A stretch of 49,230 bases of DNA from NCBI GenBank assembly GCA_947175035.1, contig CAMWLG010000019.1, forward strand, positions 1-49,230. The letters are read 5' to 3'. Position 1 is the first letter of the stretch. Each line of letters starts with the position of its first letter. This DNA is from an uncultured Lachnospiraceae bacterium. GTDB taxonomy: Bacteria > Bacillota > Clostridia > Lachnospirales > Lachnospiraceae. The notes below the pieces were generated by a model, which had not been told where the DNA came from, made no database searches, and saw nothing but the letters and a program-made list of their open reading frames with translations. Shown piece after piece: positions 8,421-15,853 of the stretch. Position numbers and translations under genes: made by a program.

Positions 8421-8461
8421 TTCCTCCTCTGATAGCGTTATCTTACCATCAGAGGAAGGAA
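8421..8461 (-). promoter_or_regulatory. SD-sequestering hairpin before the GCS2 operon
   Basis: On the transcript TTCCTTCCTCTGAT (8448-8461) can pair with ATCAGAGGAGGAA (8421-8433) around a 14-nt loop. Eight pairs are perfect and about five more follow after a single bulge. The 3' arm contains the whole ribosome binding site GAGGAGGAA of the ligase gene. This would hide the site until something opens the stem, which suggests translational control. No riboswitch consensus was recognised. Confidence 0.6.
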
Positions 8462-8513
8462 TCACAAGAAAATCAGGCTTAAGACCAGTCAGACGGTCTG
8501 TATGACCAAGATA

Positions 8514-9794
8514 TTATGCTTCCACTCTCAACAAATCATGCTCTTTGACTTCCACAGCTTCTCCACTCACAGCATCAACCAACCTGACATAAAGTCTCTG
8601 CTTCGCGTGGGGTGCACTCTCCACGGGGTTCATTTCCTCGTCATAGAGCGCCTCCACCTTGACAGACTGGTCATTGCACTCCGGACGCATGATTTCAATC
8701 AAATCCCCCACACAGAATTTATTCCGCTGGGTGATTCTCACAAGATCATCCCTGCATTCCTCCACAATACCCAGATAAGTGTACTCACTCACATAGGTAC
8801 TATTGTCATAGATTTGGTTCTCCTCGCTGGGCTTGCCAAAATAGAACCCCGTGCTAAACTGCCTGTAAGTACATTTCCCAATCTCCTGTCTGTACCAGTC
8901 CATATTGGCACGGTACTTCTCCGGACTTTCCAGATAATCGTCAATCGCCTTCCGATAGGTGCGGGCCACCGTCGCCACATACAGCGCCGCCTTCATGCGC
9001 CCCTCAATCTTCATGCTGTCAATCCCTGCCTCCACCAGCTCAGGAATGTACTCTATCATGCACAAATCCTTGGAATTAAAAATAAAAGTTCCTCTCTCAT
9101 TCTCATACACCGGCAGATATTCCCCGGGTCTCGATTCCTCCATCACTGCGTATTTCCAGCGGCAGGGATGCGTACACGCCCCCTGATTGGCATCCCTCCC
9201 CGTAAAATAATTACTGAGAAGACACCTTCCGGAATAAGAAATACACATCGCCCCATGGACGAAGCTCTCTATCTCCATCTCCTCCGGGATGTGGGTGCGA
9301 ATATCACGAATCTCCTCCAAGGATAACTCCCTCGCTGATACCACTCGCTTTGCCCCCAGCCTCCACCAAAAAAGATAGGTTTCGTAATTGGTATTGTTGG
9401 CTTGGGTGGAAATGTGAATCTCCACCTCAGGCCAGACCTCCTTCGCAATCGCAAACATACCCGGGTCAGAAATAATCAACGCATCCGGCGATTCCGGCTT
9501 CATATTCTTCAATTCCTCAAAATACTCTTTCGCCCCCGCCAAATCCTCATTGTGTGCCAAAATATTAGCGGTCACATATACCTTCACACCGCGGTTATGC
9601 GCAAAGGCGATTCCTTCCGCCATCTCCTCCATGGAAAAGTTCTTCGCCTTGGCGCGCAGACCAAAAGCCTCGCCGCCAATATAGACCGCGTCCGCCCCAA
9701 AGACAACCGCGGTCTTTAACACCTCCAAACTGCTGGCAGGTATGAGAAGCTCCGGAATATGTGATTGAATATGTTCCTTTGTATTTATGTTCAT
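8514..9794 (-). CDS. trhP: U32 peptidase-family tRNA hydroxylation protein
   Basis: The 426-residue protein carries the U32 signature: ESFVHGAMCISYSGRC with the following cysteines in ACTHPCRW, which in this family coordinate an iron-sulfur cluster. The N-terminal part (PELLIPASSLEVLKTAVVFG, then DAVYIGG) is the TIM-barrel start. In Bacillus and E. coli such proteins (YrrN/YrrO, TrhP) act in prephenate-dependent hydroxylation of U34 in tRNA. The next gene upstream is trmR, whose product methylates that hydroxyl, so this assignment is strongly supported by context. Bacillus has two adjacent copies and only one is seen here. It closes the operon that starts at ireB. The ATG at 9794 has GGGGA nine bases upstream. 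Confidence 0.85.
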   Translation of the reverse strand: MNINTKEHIQSHIPELLIPASSLEVLKTAVVFGADAVYIGGEAFGLRAKAKNFSMEEMAEGIAFAHNRGVKVYVTANILAHNEDLAGAKEYFEELKNMKPESPDALIISDPGMFAIAKEVWPEVEIHISTQANNTNYETYLFWWRLGAKRVVSARELSLEEIRDIRTHIPEEMEIESFVHGAMCISYSGRCLLSNYFTGRDANQGACTHPCRWKYAVMEESRPGEYLPVYENERGTFIFNSKDLCMIEYIPELVEAGIDSMKIEGRMKAALYVATVARTYRKAIDDYLESPEKYRANMDWYRQEIGKCTYRQFSTGFYFGKPSEENQIYDNSTYVSEYTYLGIVEECRDDLVRITQRNKFCVGDLIEIMRPECNDQSVKVEALYDEEMNPVESAPHAKQRLYVRLVDAVSGEAVEVKEHDLLRVEA

Positions 9795-9851
9795 GTAAAT
9801 CTATCCCCTATTATATGATCTTTTCCCTATGCTGCCTCTTATGATTTCACG

Positions 9852-10493
9852 CTAATGCTTCACACTGAGAGTAACACCATCCCCCACGGGCAATATGGTG
9901 GTGGCAAGCTGCTCATGATGGGTCAGCTCATACAGATATTCCCGCATACGGGTGTGAATGGTACGGTTGCGTCTGGTGACCGCAAAACGGGATTCAATAA
10001 TATCCCCGTCCTGCAGCACATTGTCCGACACAAGCAGCCCGCCTGGAGCGAGAAGCCGCAGGATATCGGGCAGGAAATGAATATACTGCCCCTTCGCCGC
10101 ATCCATAAAAATCAAATCATAGCTGCCCTCCAATGTCTGTAAAATCTCTATGGCGTCCCCCTCCAACAGCGTAATTACATCACTTTTCTCTGCGCGGGCA
10201 AAATTCTCCCTGGCAATGAGAATCCTTTTTTCATATTTTTCAATGGTATCAATATGACAGCCCGCAGGGGCATACTCGCTCATCAAAAGCGCAGAAAAGC
10301 CGATTGCAGTCCCGACCTCCAGGATGTTTTTCGGCTTTACCATGGCTAATATGAACTTCAATAGCTGCTGCATAGATTTACGGATCACCGGAACCTGATT
10401 CTGCACGGCATACTTTTCTATTTCATCCAAAAAAGGAGTGTTGCCTCTATCCATGGAATCGATAAAGGCTGACATTCTCTCATCTATTATCAT
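9852..10493 (-). CDS. trmR: tRNA 5-hydroxyuridine methyltransferase
   Basis: The 213-residue protein is a class I SAM-dependent O-methyltransferase. It shows motif I ILEVGTAIGFSALLMSEYAP, the acidic IDTIEKYE, the metal-site strand LIFMDAAKGQY and SDNVLQDG. This is the YrrM family of Bacillus, now TrmR, which methylates 5-hydroxyuridine at the wobble position to 5-methoxyuridine using SAM and a divalent metal. It is paired with trhP downstream, which makes the hydroxyl. The frame is open to 10529, but the ATG at 10493 (MIIDERMSAF) has GGGAG upstream, starts 13 bp after the preceding stop, and gives the family's usual length of about 215 residues. Confidence 0.85.
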   Translation of the reverse strand: MIIDERMSAFIDSMDRGNTPFLDEIEKYAVQNQVPVIRKSMQQLLKFILAMVKPKNILEVGTAIGFSALLMSEYAPAGCHIDTIEKYEKRILIARENFARAEKSDVITLLEGDAIEILQTLEGSYDLIFMDAAKGQYIHFLPDILRLLAPGGLLVSDNVLQDGDIIESRFAVTRRNRTIHTRMREYLYELTHHEQLATTILPVGDGVTLSVKH

Positions 10494-10506
10494 TCGCCTG
10501 CTCCCA

Positions 10507-10899
10507 TCACTCAGTCTTGTCCTCCGCATCTTCCGCGGTAGGCACCATTGCTGCCATAATCTGCTCGGATGTCATGGCGGTGTTCACCTCGTAGGTGCCG
10601 GGCTTCACGTCTTCCCTGTACTCGGATAACAGGTATTGCAGCGCAAAAAGCTTACCATCCCTGCTAAGCCCTTTATTCTGCATCAGCTCTCCAATGTCCA
10701 TAACCGACATATCCTCCGTGACCGTCACCTGTATCGTCCTGCTGGCCTCCTCCGTGGTCATCGCGGGCTCCGTAAAAATCCTGTACCCGTAATCATAACA
10801 AATCGCGGCTCCCCTATAGATCACAAACACAACGGCAACAGCCACCACAAGCTTTAAAATCGCCCCGAATACGGCAAACATTAAATTTTTGGTTTTCAT
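10507..10899 (-). CDS. Short MltG/YceG-like membrane protein without catalytic domain
   Basis: The 130-residue protein has an N-terminal membrane helix (about 7-27). An extracytoplasmic segment follows, whose middle, VTVTEDMSVMDIGELMQNKGL, resembles the LysM-like region at the start of endolytic transglycosylase MltG. After GTYEVNTAMTSEQIMAAM it ends, where full-length MltG (about 340 residues) continues into the catalytic YceG domain with its essential glutamate. In Bacillus the gene at this place, between DUF1292 and trmR, is mltG (yrrL). This is therefore likely a shortened relative that may bind glycan or a partner but cannot cleave it. It is not a frameshift remnant: the stop is followed directly by trmR, and no YceG domain is visible nearby. 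Confidence 0.7.
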   Translation of the reverse strand: MKTKNLMFAVFGAILKLVVAVAVVFVIYRGAAICYDYGYRIFTEPAMTTEEASRTIQVTVTEDMSVMDIGELMQNKGLSRDGKLFALQYLLSEYREDVKPGTYEVNTAMTSEQIMAAMVPTAEDAEDKTE

Positions 10900-10933
10900 T
10901 ACCTATCCCTTCTTTCCAAAAGCCATGACATGG

Positions 10934-11254
10934 CTACTCGAAATGCATGGCATCCGTCAGACGCAGATTAATATCCTGCAGCAATCTGCAAAATGCCAAC
11001 TCCGCCTCCAAGAATTTATCCACCAGCGGATTCTCCCGAAAACCGGCATACTCCCGCTCAAAATTATCAATCTGTTCAAAGGTGGTTGACTCATTGGTCT
11101 GCAATTCCAGATTGCGGGCACGGAACTCGTCTATCTGCTTTTTTAGCTCCGGCTGCTGGTTCACAAGGTTACGCTGTGTGTCATAATCATGATAAATCTT
11201 TGATGCCAGAATCGCCGCAATCAACTGCTGCAGTGCATTATCAATATTGTTCAT
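10934..11254 (-). CDS. YlbF/YmcA family regulator
   Basis: The 106-residue protein is almost fully helical and fits the YlbF/YmcA family (MNNIDNALQQLIAAILASKI, then FRARNLELQ, then PLVDKFLEAELAFCRLLQDI). In Bacillus YlbF, YmcA and YaaT form a complex that guides RNase Y to specific messages and affects competence, sporulation and biofilm formation. Here the gene starts 4 bp after the RNase J stop codon, and its SD (GGAGG) lies within the end of the RNase J gene. The two are therefore translationally linked, which fits a role in RNA turnover. Confidence 0.8.
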   Translation of the reverse strand: MNNIDNALQQLIAAILASKIYHDYDTQRNLVNQQPELKKQIDEFRARNLELQTNESTTFEQIDNFEREYAGFRENPLVDKFLEAELAFCRLLQDINLRLTDAMHFE

Positions 11255-11258
11255 CCTT

Positions 11259-12935
11259 TTAGACCTCCATAATGATGGGAAGTATCATAGGCCTTCTCTT
11301 TGTTTTCTTCCAAACGTATTCACCCAGTACATCCTTTGTCACGGACTTTAATTTGCCCCAATCAGTGATTCCCTTGTCCAAACATCCCTGCAAGGCCTCG
11401 TCCACCGTAAGTCGCGCCTCCTCAATCAACTCGTCAGACTCTCTCACGTACACAAAACCTCTCGAGACAATATCGGGCCCCGCCACCAGCTCGCCACTGA
11501 CCTTTTCCAGACTCATCACCACGATCATGATGCCGTCCTCAGCCAGATGCTGTCGATCTCTCAGCACCACGTTACCCACGTCTCCCACACCAAGACCATC
11601 CACCAGGATCGCTCCCGTGGGCACCTTGCCGGTGACTTTCGCTGACATCTCGTCAAGCTCCAGCACATCACCAGAGGAAAGAATGAAAATATTGTCCTTC
11701 TCAATCCCAAGATTCTCCGCAATCTTCGCCTGGGCTTTCAGATGCTTATATTCACCATGCACAGGAATAGCATATTTAGGATGGGTCAACGTATAAATCA
11801 GCTTGATCTCCTCCTGACAGGCATGGCCGGATACATGGGTATCTTGGAATATCACATCCGCTCCCTTCCGCTGCAGTTCATTGATAATCTTGGTCACAGC
11901 CTTCTCATTGCCCGGAATGGGGTTGGAGGAGAAGATCACCGTGTCCCCCGCACCGATGGTAATCTTGCGGTGCATATTGTTCGCCATACGGGAGAGCGCT
12001 GCCATACTCTCTCCCTGACTGCCCGTGGTAATGATCACCTGCTGCTCGTCGGGATAATTTTTCATCTGATCAATATCCACCAAAGTGTTCTCCGGGATGC
12101 TGATACAATCCAAATGCTGGGCAATCTCTATGATATTGACCATACTTCGGCCTTCCACACATACCTTGCGCCCGAATTTATATGCGGTGTTGATGATCTG
12201 CTGTACGCGGTCAACATTCGAGGCAAAAGTTGCCACGAAGATCCGAGTGTTCTTGTGTTCATTAAACAGTGTGTCAAACGCTTTCCCCACCGTCTTTTCG
12301 GAGGGTGTAAACCCAGTCCGCTCCGCGTTGGTGGAATCGCACATAAGCGCTAACACGCCCTTTTTGCCCAACTCCGCAAAACGCTGTAAATCGATCGCGT
12401 CTCCAAACACGGGGGTGTAATCCACCTTGAAGTCACCAGTGTGCACCACGATACCCGCTGGAGAATAAATCGCCAGCGCCGCCGCGTCCACGATACTGTG
12501 ATTGGTCTTGATGAATTCCACACGGAACTGTCCCACATTGACAGACTGGCCAAACTTCATTACCTTGCGCTTGGTGGTCTTCATCATATTATGCTCTGTA
12601 AGCTTGTTCTCTATGATACCCATTGTCAATCGGGTGGCATAAATAGGCACATTAATATCCCGAAGCACATAGGGCAGAGCGCCAATATGGTCTTCATGCC
12701 CATGGGTGATCACAAATGCTTTCACCTTATCAATATGATTCTTCAGATAAGTCACGTCAGGAATCACTAAATCAATTCCCAACATATCATCCGCTGGGAA
12801 AGACAGGCCGCAATCCACCACAATAATACTGTCCTCATATTCGAAGGCAGTAATATTCATACCAATTTGCTCCAAGCCGCCCAAAGGAATGATTCTCAAT
12901 CTTGAAGCCGCATTATTCTCTTTTTGCTTTTTCAC
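11259..12935 (-). CDS. rnj: Ribonuclease J
   Basis: A 558-residue metallo-beta-lactamase/beta-CASP RNase. It shows the zinc motif THGHEDHIGALPY (His78, His80, Asp82, His83), the later TNHS and HTGDFKVD histidines, and the beta-CASP segment FVATFASNVDRVQQ. The C-terminal region is the usual RNase J extension. RNase J is the 5'-3' exonuclease and endonuclease of Firmicutes mRNA decay and rRNA maturation. A GTG start at 12935 (MKKQKENNAAS) is preferred over the longer reading to 12965 because GGAGGAA lies five bases upstream. This gives the normal length of about 555 residues. It sits between DUF1292 and YlbF in the ireB operon. Confidence 0.93.
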   Translation of the reverse strand: MKKQKENNAASRLRIIPLGGLEQIGMNITAFEYEDSIIVVDCGLSFPADDMLGIDLVIPDVTYLKNHIDKVKAFVITHGHEDHIGALPYVLRDINVPIYATRLTMGIIENKLTEHNMMKTTKRKVMKFGQSVNVGQFRVEFIKTNHSIVDAAALAIYSPAGIVVHTGDFKVDYTPVFGDAIDLQRFAELGKKGVLALMCDSTNAERTGFTPSEKTVGKAFDTLFNEHKNTRIFVATFASNVDRVQQIINTAYKFGRKVCVEGRSMVNIIEIAQHLDCISIPENTLVDIDQMKNYPDEQQVIITTGSQGESMAALSRMANNMHRKITIGAGDTVIFSSNPIPGNEKAVTKIINELQRKGADVIFQDTHVSGHACQEEIKLIYTLTHPKYAIPVHGEYKHLKAQAKIAENLGIEKDNIFILSSGDVLELDEMSAKVTGKVPTGAILVDGLGVGDVGNVVLRDRQHLAEDGIMIVVMSLEKVSGELVAGPDIVSRGFVYVRESDELIEEARLTVDEALQGCLDKGITDWGKLKSVTKDVLGEYVWKKTKRRPMILPIIMEV

Positions 12936-12997
12936 GCAATTTCCTCCATTTTTATCATAATACAATTCTCACTTTTAAAAAAACTTTTAAAAAATTT

Positions 12998-13267
12998 TTA
13001 GTCACGTATAAAATCAACGTCCTCCATCATATTTGCGAATATTTCAGAGACCGCATTCAATTCCTGTTCATCAGATACGATAGCAAAAACCCCCTCGCTC
13101 TCGCCATCCTCAGACATATCTTTGAGTATCAGAGCTTCGCCGTCGCCCTCCTCAAAATCCGTCACCAGAATATAGTTATACCCGCCAATTCTGGTCTGCT
13201 CCAACACATAAAAATCCACAGCATCCTCGCTGCCCGCGTTAAATGTAATCTTCTCCAATTTACTCAT
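12998..13267 (-). CDS. DUF1292 protein (YrzB-like)
   Basis: An 89-residue acidic protein starting [24 protein letters not shown]. It has the short two-sheet pattern of the DUF1292/YrzB family ([20 protein letters not shown], then [17 protein letters not shown]). Its function is unknown. In Firmicutes it almost always sits directly after ruvX, as here. The start at 13267 overlaps the ruvX stop by 8 bp and has GAGGA upstream, which indicates translational coupling. The reading frame continues to 13327, but only inside ruvX. Confidence 0.88.
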   Translation of the reverse strand: MSKLEKITFNAGSEDAVDFYVLEQTRIGGYNYILVTDFEEGDGEALILKDMSEDGESEGVFAIVSDEQELNAVSEIFANMMEDVDFIRD

Positions 13268-13700
13268 TCCGATCCTCGTCAAACCTTTTCCTATCCAAGT
13301 ATCCCTGCAGGATAAACACCGCCGCAAGCTTGTCCACGTACTCCTTGCGATGTTCCCTGCGAATCCCCGCCTCCATCATCGTCCTGTCTGCGGATACTGT
13401 CGTAAGTCGCTCGTCCCACATGACAACAGGGAGCCCTGTCCTGCGCTCCAGCTTGTCCCGAAATTCTTCTGTGAGTTCCACACGCACACCCTCGCTGCCA
13501 TTCAGATGCTTGGGAAGACCGAGTACCAACTCCTCCACCTCGTACTCCTCAATCAGCTCCTCAATCCGAGCCAACGTCCGGCGAAGTTTGTTCTCCTCCT
13601 TGCGGCGAATGATCTCCACTCCCTGAGCCGTCAGGAGCAATGGGTCACTCACTGCCACTCCCACTGTTTTCGAGCCAAAGTCCAAGCCCATAATCCTCAT
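13260..13700 (-). CDS. ruvX: Holliday junction resolvase-like YqgF nuclease
   Basis: The 146-residue protein has the RNase H-like YqgF fold: [20 protein letters not shown] with the first catalytic Asp (residue 6), the strand [14 protein letters not shown], and the late acidic motif MWDERLTT. In bacteria the protein is implicated in pre-16S rRNA 5'-end maturation and possibly in DNA junction cleavage. It lies 12 bp after ireB and overlaps DUF1292, the standard Firmicutes order. Confidence 0.93.
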   Translation of the reverse strand: MRIMGLDFGSKTVGVAVSDPLLLTAQGVEIIRRKEENKLRRTLARIEELIEEYEVEELVLGLPKHLNGSEGVRVELTEEFRDKLERRTGLPVVMWDERLTTVSADRTMMEAGIRREHRKEYVDKLAAVFILQGYLDRKRFDEDRNE

Positions 13701-13712
13701 AGGATTCCCCTC

Positions 13713-13976
13713 CTATGACCACTGATTACTCTTAATATACTCCGTCAAAAGCTCCTCCACCAATTCATCCCGTTCCACCTTCATGATCAGGCTTCTCGCA
13801 CTCATATGGCTGGTAATATAGGTGGGGTCTCCGCTCATGATATATCCCACGATCTGATTTACCGGATTGTAGCCCTTCTCCGTTAAAGCCTCATAAACGG
13901 TAGACAAAACCATCTTCACTCCGGTTTCCGGCTCTGACTCGACCCTGAAAAATTGTGTGTTTCCTAAATCCTGCAT
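13713..13976 (-). CDS. ireB: IreB family regulatory phosphoprotein
   Basis: The 87-residue protein matches the UPF0297/IreB family over its full length (MQDLGNTQFFRVESEPE, VYEALTEKGYNPVNQIVGYI, SGDPTYITSH). In Enterococcus, IreB is a target of the PASTA kinase IreK and modulates cephalosporin resistance; the threonines near the N terminus are the phosphorylated residues. It is the first gene of the ireB-ruvX-DUF1292-rnj-ylbF-mltG-like-trmR-trhP operon, with AAGGATGG as SD and a clear promoter at 14024-14052. Confidence 0.93.
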   Translation of the reverse strand: MQDLGNTQFFRVESEPETGVKMVLSTVYEALTEKGYNPVNQIVGYIMSGDPTYITSHMSARSLIMKVERDELVEELLTEYIKSNQWS

Positions 13977-14023
13977 AATTCCATCCTTCTTCTCAAAATT
14001 TCCAAATTTACCCTATTTTCTCT

Positions 14024-14052
14024 ATCTTACCGCATTTTGAGGGAAAATTCAA
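14024..14052 (-). promoter_or_regulatory. Promoter of the ireB operon
   Basis: TTGAAT (14047-14052) and TAAGAT (14024-14029) are separated by 17 bp, a good sigma-A promoter. The -35 overlaps the stop codon of mtaB. The eight-gene operon downstream has mostly short gaps, so this is probably its main promoter. Confidence 0.65.
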
Positions 14053-15437
14053 TCATTATATTTGTCAGAGTTAATTTTCGAAGAAAATTTACTCTTGAGT
14101 ACCTCATCTGACAGGAATCCCTCCACCTGCACCTGATCGATGGTGTTAGAAAGATTCTCCTTCCCTGCCGGAACCGCGACCTTCACATAATCTTTGGTAT
14201 GTCCCACCCAGTACAGTCCGCCTTCTATCTCCCTTTTATCTTCCCAGAGCACTTCTGCCTGTCTGCCTATGTAATCACTCCGAAACGCCTGTGACTGTCG
14301 CTTCTCCAATGCGAGCAGCACGTCGCTGCGGGCCGCTTTCTCCCTGTCCGTGAGCTGTCCTGGCATCCTGTCCGCCTGGGTTCCCCGACGTCTGGAATAT
14401 TTAAAAATATGCATCTCATAGAATCCCACCTGCTCCAAGAACTCCCTGGTCTGTGCAAATTCCTCCTCTGTCTCTCCGGGAAAGCCCACAATCACATCCG
14501 TGGTAATCGCCGGATGCTCAAACACTTGTCGCAATCGTCCCACTCCCTGCAAGTATTCCCCGGTAGTGTAATGTCTATTCATGCGTTTTAATGTCTCGTC
14601 GCAACCGCTTTGCAGAGAGAGATGAAAATGAGGGCAGAGCTTAGGCAGCACCGCAAGCCTCTCCACAGTCTCTCTCGTGATAATCCTTGGTTCCAGAGAA
14701 CCCAATCGTATCCGCTCCACCCCATCCGCCTGGTCGTGTATCCGTTCCACCAGATCAATCAGTCTGCTCTCCCCCTGATAGCCCGCCCCTTTCTCAAAAT
14801 CAATTCCATAGGAGCTGATATGGATGCCCGTGAGCACAATCTCACGAAATCCCTTCGCCGCCAGCCCGCGAATCTCCGCCAGTATATCTTCCTCCCGTCT
14901 GCTGCGCACCCTTCCTCTGGCATAAGGAATAATACAATAGGAGCAGAATTGATTGCACCCGTCCTGAATCTTGATGTAAGCCCTCGTATGCTCCGCGGTC
15001 TGCTTCAAGGTCATCGCTTCAAAGTCACAAGGGGTGCTTAAGTCCATCACTGTGGTGCCACCCATAGTCTTGTCCATTTGGTTCTTGTCCCGCTCCGCTA
15101 AGAATTCCTCCAAGATCTCCAGCAAATCCCCTTTGCGGTTGTTGCCAATGGCGAGGTCGATACTGTCATCCTTCTCCACCCCGTCCCTGTCTGTCTGGAC
15201 ATAGCAGCCCACAGCCACCACCACCGCCTGAGGGTTCTTCTGCTTTGCGCGGTGAAGCATCTGCCTGCTCTTTCTGTCTGCTATATTTGTAACTGTGCAT
15301 GTGTTGATAATATAAATATCGGCAATTTGATCAAATGGAACAATCCGATATCCCTTTTCTTGTAAAATCTGTTGCATTACATCCAGTTCATAGGAGTTCA
15401 CTTTGCAGCCAAGGTTGTGGAATGCTACACTTTTCAT
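14049..15437 (-). CDS. mtaB: tRNA t6A37 methylthiotransferase MtaB
   Basis: The 462-residue protein has the three parts of the methylthiotransferase family. The N-terminal UPF0004 domain has Cys11, Cys47 and Cys78 for the auxiliary 4Fe-4S cluster. The radical SAM core has CNQFCSYC (Cys161, Cys165, Cys168). A C-terminal TRAM-like region follows. The opening MKSVAFHNLGCKVN is characteristic of MtaB (YqeV), which adds a methylthio group to N6-threonylcarbamoyladenosine at position 37 of tRNA. In Bacillus the gene follows prmA and rsmE behind dnaJ. Here thiI and a cysteine desulfurase lie between, and the desulfurase may supply sulfur. The SD is weak (GGGGACTTCGT). Confidence 0.93.
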   Translation of the reverse strand: MKSVAFHNLGCKVNSYELDVMQQILQEKGYRIVPFDQIADIYIINTCTVTNIADRKSRQMLHRAKQKNPQAVVVAVGCYVQTDRDGVEKDDSIDLAIGNNRKGDLLEILEEFLAERDKNQMDKTMGGTTVMDLSTPCDFEAMTLKQTAEHTRAYIKIQDGCNQFCSYCIIPYARGRVRSRREEDILAEIRGLAAKGFREIVLTGIHISSYGIDFEKGAGYQGESRLIDLVERIHDQADGVERIRLGSLEPRIITRETVERLAVLPKLCPHFHLSLQSGCDETLKRMNRHYTTGEYLQGVGRLRQVFEHPAITTDVIVGFPGETEEEFAQTREFLEQVGFYEMHIFKYSRRRGTQADRMPGQLTDREKAARSDVLLALEKRQSQAFRSDYIGRQAEVLWEDKREIEGGLYWVGHTKDYVKVAVPAGKENLSNTIDQVQVEGFLSDEVLKSKFSSKINSDKYND

Positions 15438-15471
15438 ACGAAGTCCCCGCTTTTTTTGTATCGTTTTGGCA

Positions 15472-15500
15472 TTGACTTTTACCTGTGAAACCTTTAATAT
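15472..15500 (+). promoter_or_regulatory. Promoter of the HPr-like gene
   Basis: TTGACT (15472-15477) and TAATAT (15495-15500) with exact 17-bp spacing. Transcription would start near 15507, at the left edge of the palindrome at 15507-15525. Confidence 0.75.
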
Positions 15501-15506
15501 GGTGCA

Positions 15507-15525
15507 AGAGGGTATGGTACCCTCT
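15507..15525 (+). promoter_or_regulatory. Palindrome at the HPr-like transcription start
   Basis: AGAGGGTA-TGG-TACCCTCT is a perfect 8-bp inverted repeat around three bases, lying about +1 to +19 of the predicted transcript and 7 bp before the SD TAAGGAGG (15533-15540). It could be an operator or a 5' stabilising hairpin. Confidence 0.55.
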
Positions 15526-15548
15526 GACTATCTAAGGAGGTAACTATT

Positions 15549-15779
15549 ATGAAAACAGTTCAGATTAGCTTAAATTCTATTGACAAGGTAAAGTCCTTTG
15601 TAAATGATGTAACCAAATTCGACTATGATTTTGATTTAGTGTCCGGAAGATATGTGATTGACGCAAAGTCCATCATGGGTATCTTTAGTCTGGATCTCTC
15701 CAAGAACATTGACCTGAACATCCATGCGGAAGACGGTATCGAAGACGTTATGGAGATGCTCAAGCCCTATCTGGTTTAA
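15549..15779 (+). CDS. HPr-like protein lacking the phosphorylatable histidine
   Basis: The 76-residue protein aligns along its length with HPr, the phosphocarrier of the sugar phosphotransferase system. The regulatory site is kept: AKSIMGIFSL (Ser41) matches the Ser46 region that HPr kinase phosphorylates. The active-site loop GIHARPA is not kept; the region reads SIDKVKSF, placing Asp12 where His15 should be and removing the following arginine. It therefore cannot pass phosphate from enzyme I to sugars. A regulatory role is likely, as for Bacillus Crh, which has Gln in place of His15 but is phosphorylated on Ser46. It is one of three plus-strand genes, stands alone, and has a strong promoter and an excellent SD. 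Confidence 0.85.
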   Translation: MKTVQISLNSIDKVKSFVNDVTKFDYDFDLVSGRYVIDAKSIMGIFSLDLSKNIDLNIHAEDGIEDVMEMLKPYLV

Positions 15780-15788
15780 TCTAGTCGA

Positions 15789-15853
15789 GGTAGCAGTTTA
15801 GCCGCGCCATTCGCGAAACACACTTGTGTATTTTGCATGGCTGAATTGCTACC
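15789..15853. other. Long branched inverted repeat between convergent genes
   Basis: GGTAGCAGTTTAGCC (15789-15803) and GGCTGAATTGCTACC (15839-15853) form a 15-bp stem in which the two non-Watson-Crick positions are G-U wobbles on one strand. The 35-nt loop holds smaller stems (GCG/CGC and ACACA/TGTGT). The right arm overlaps the thiI stop codon. It lies between the HPr-like gene and thiI, which converge, so a bidirectional terminator is the simple reading, but neither side carries a T-tract. Confidence 0.55.
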
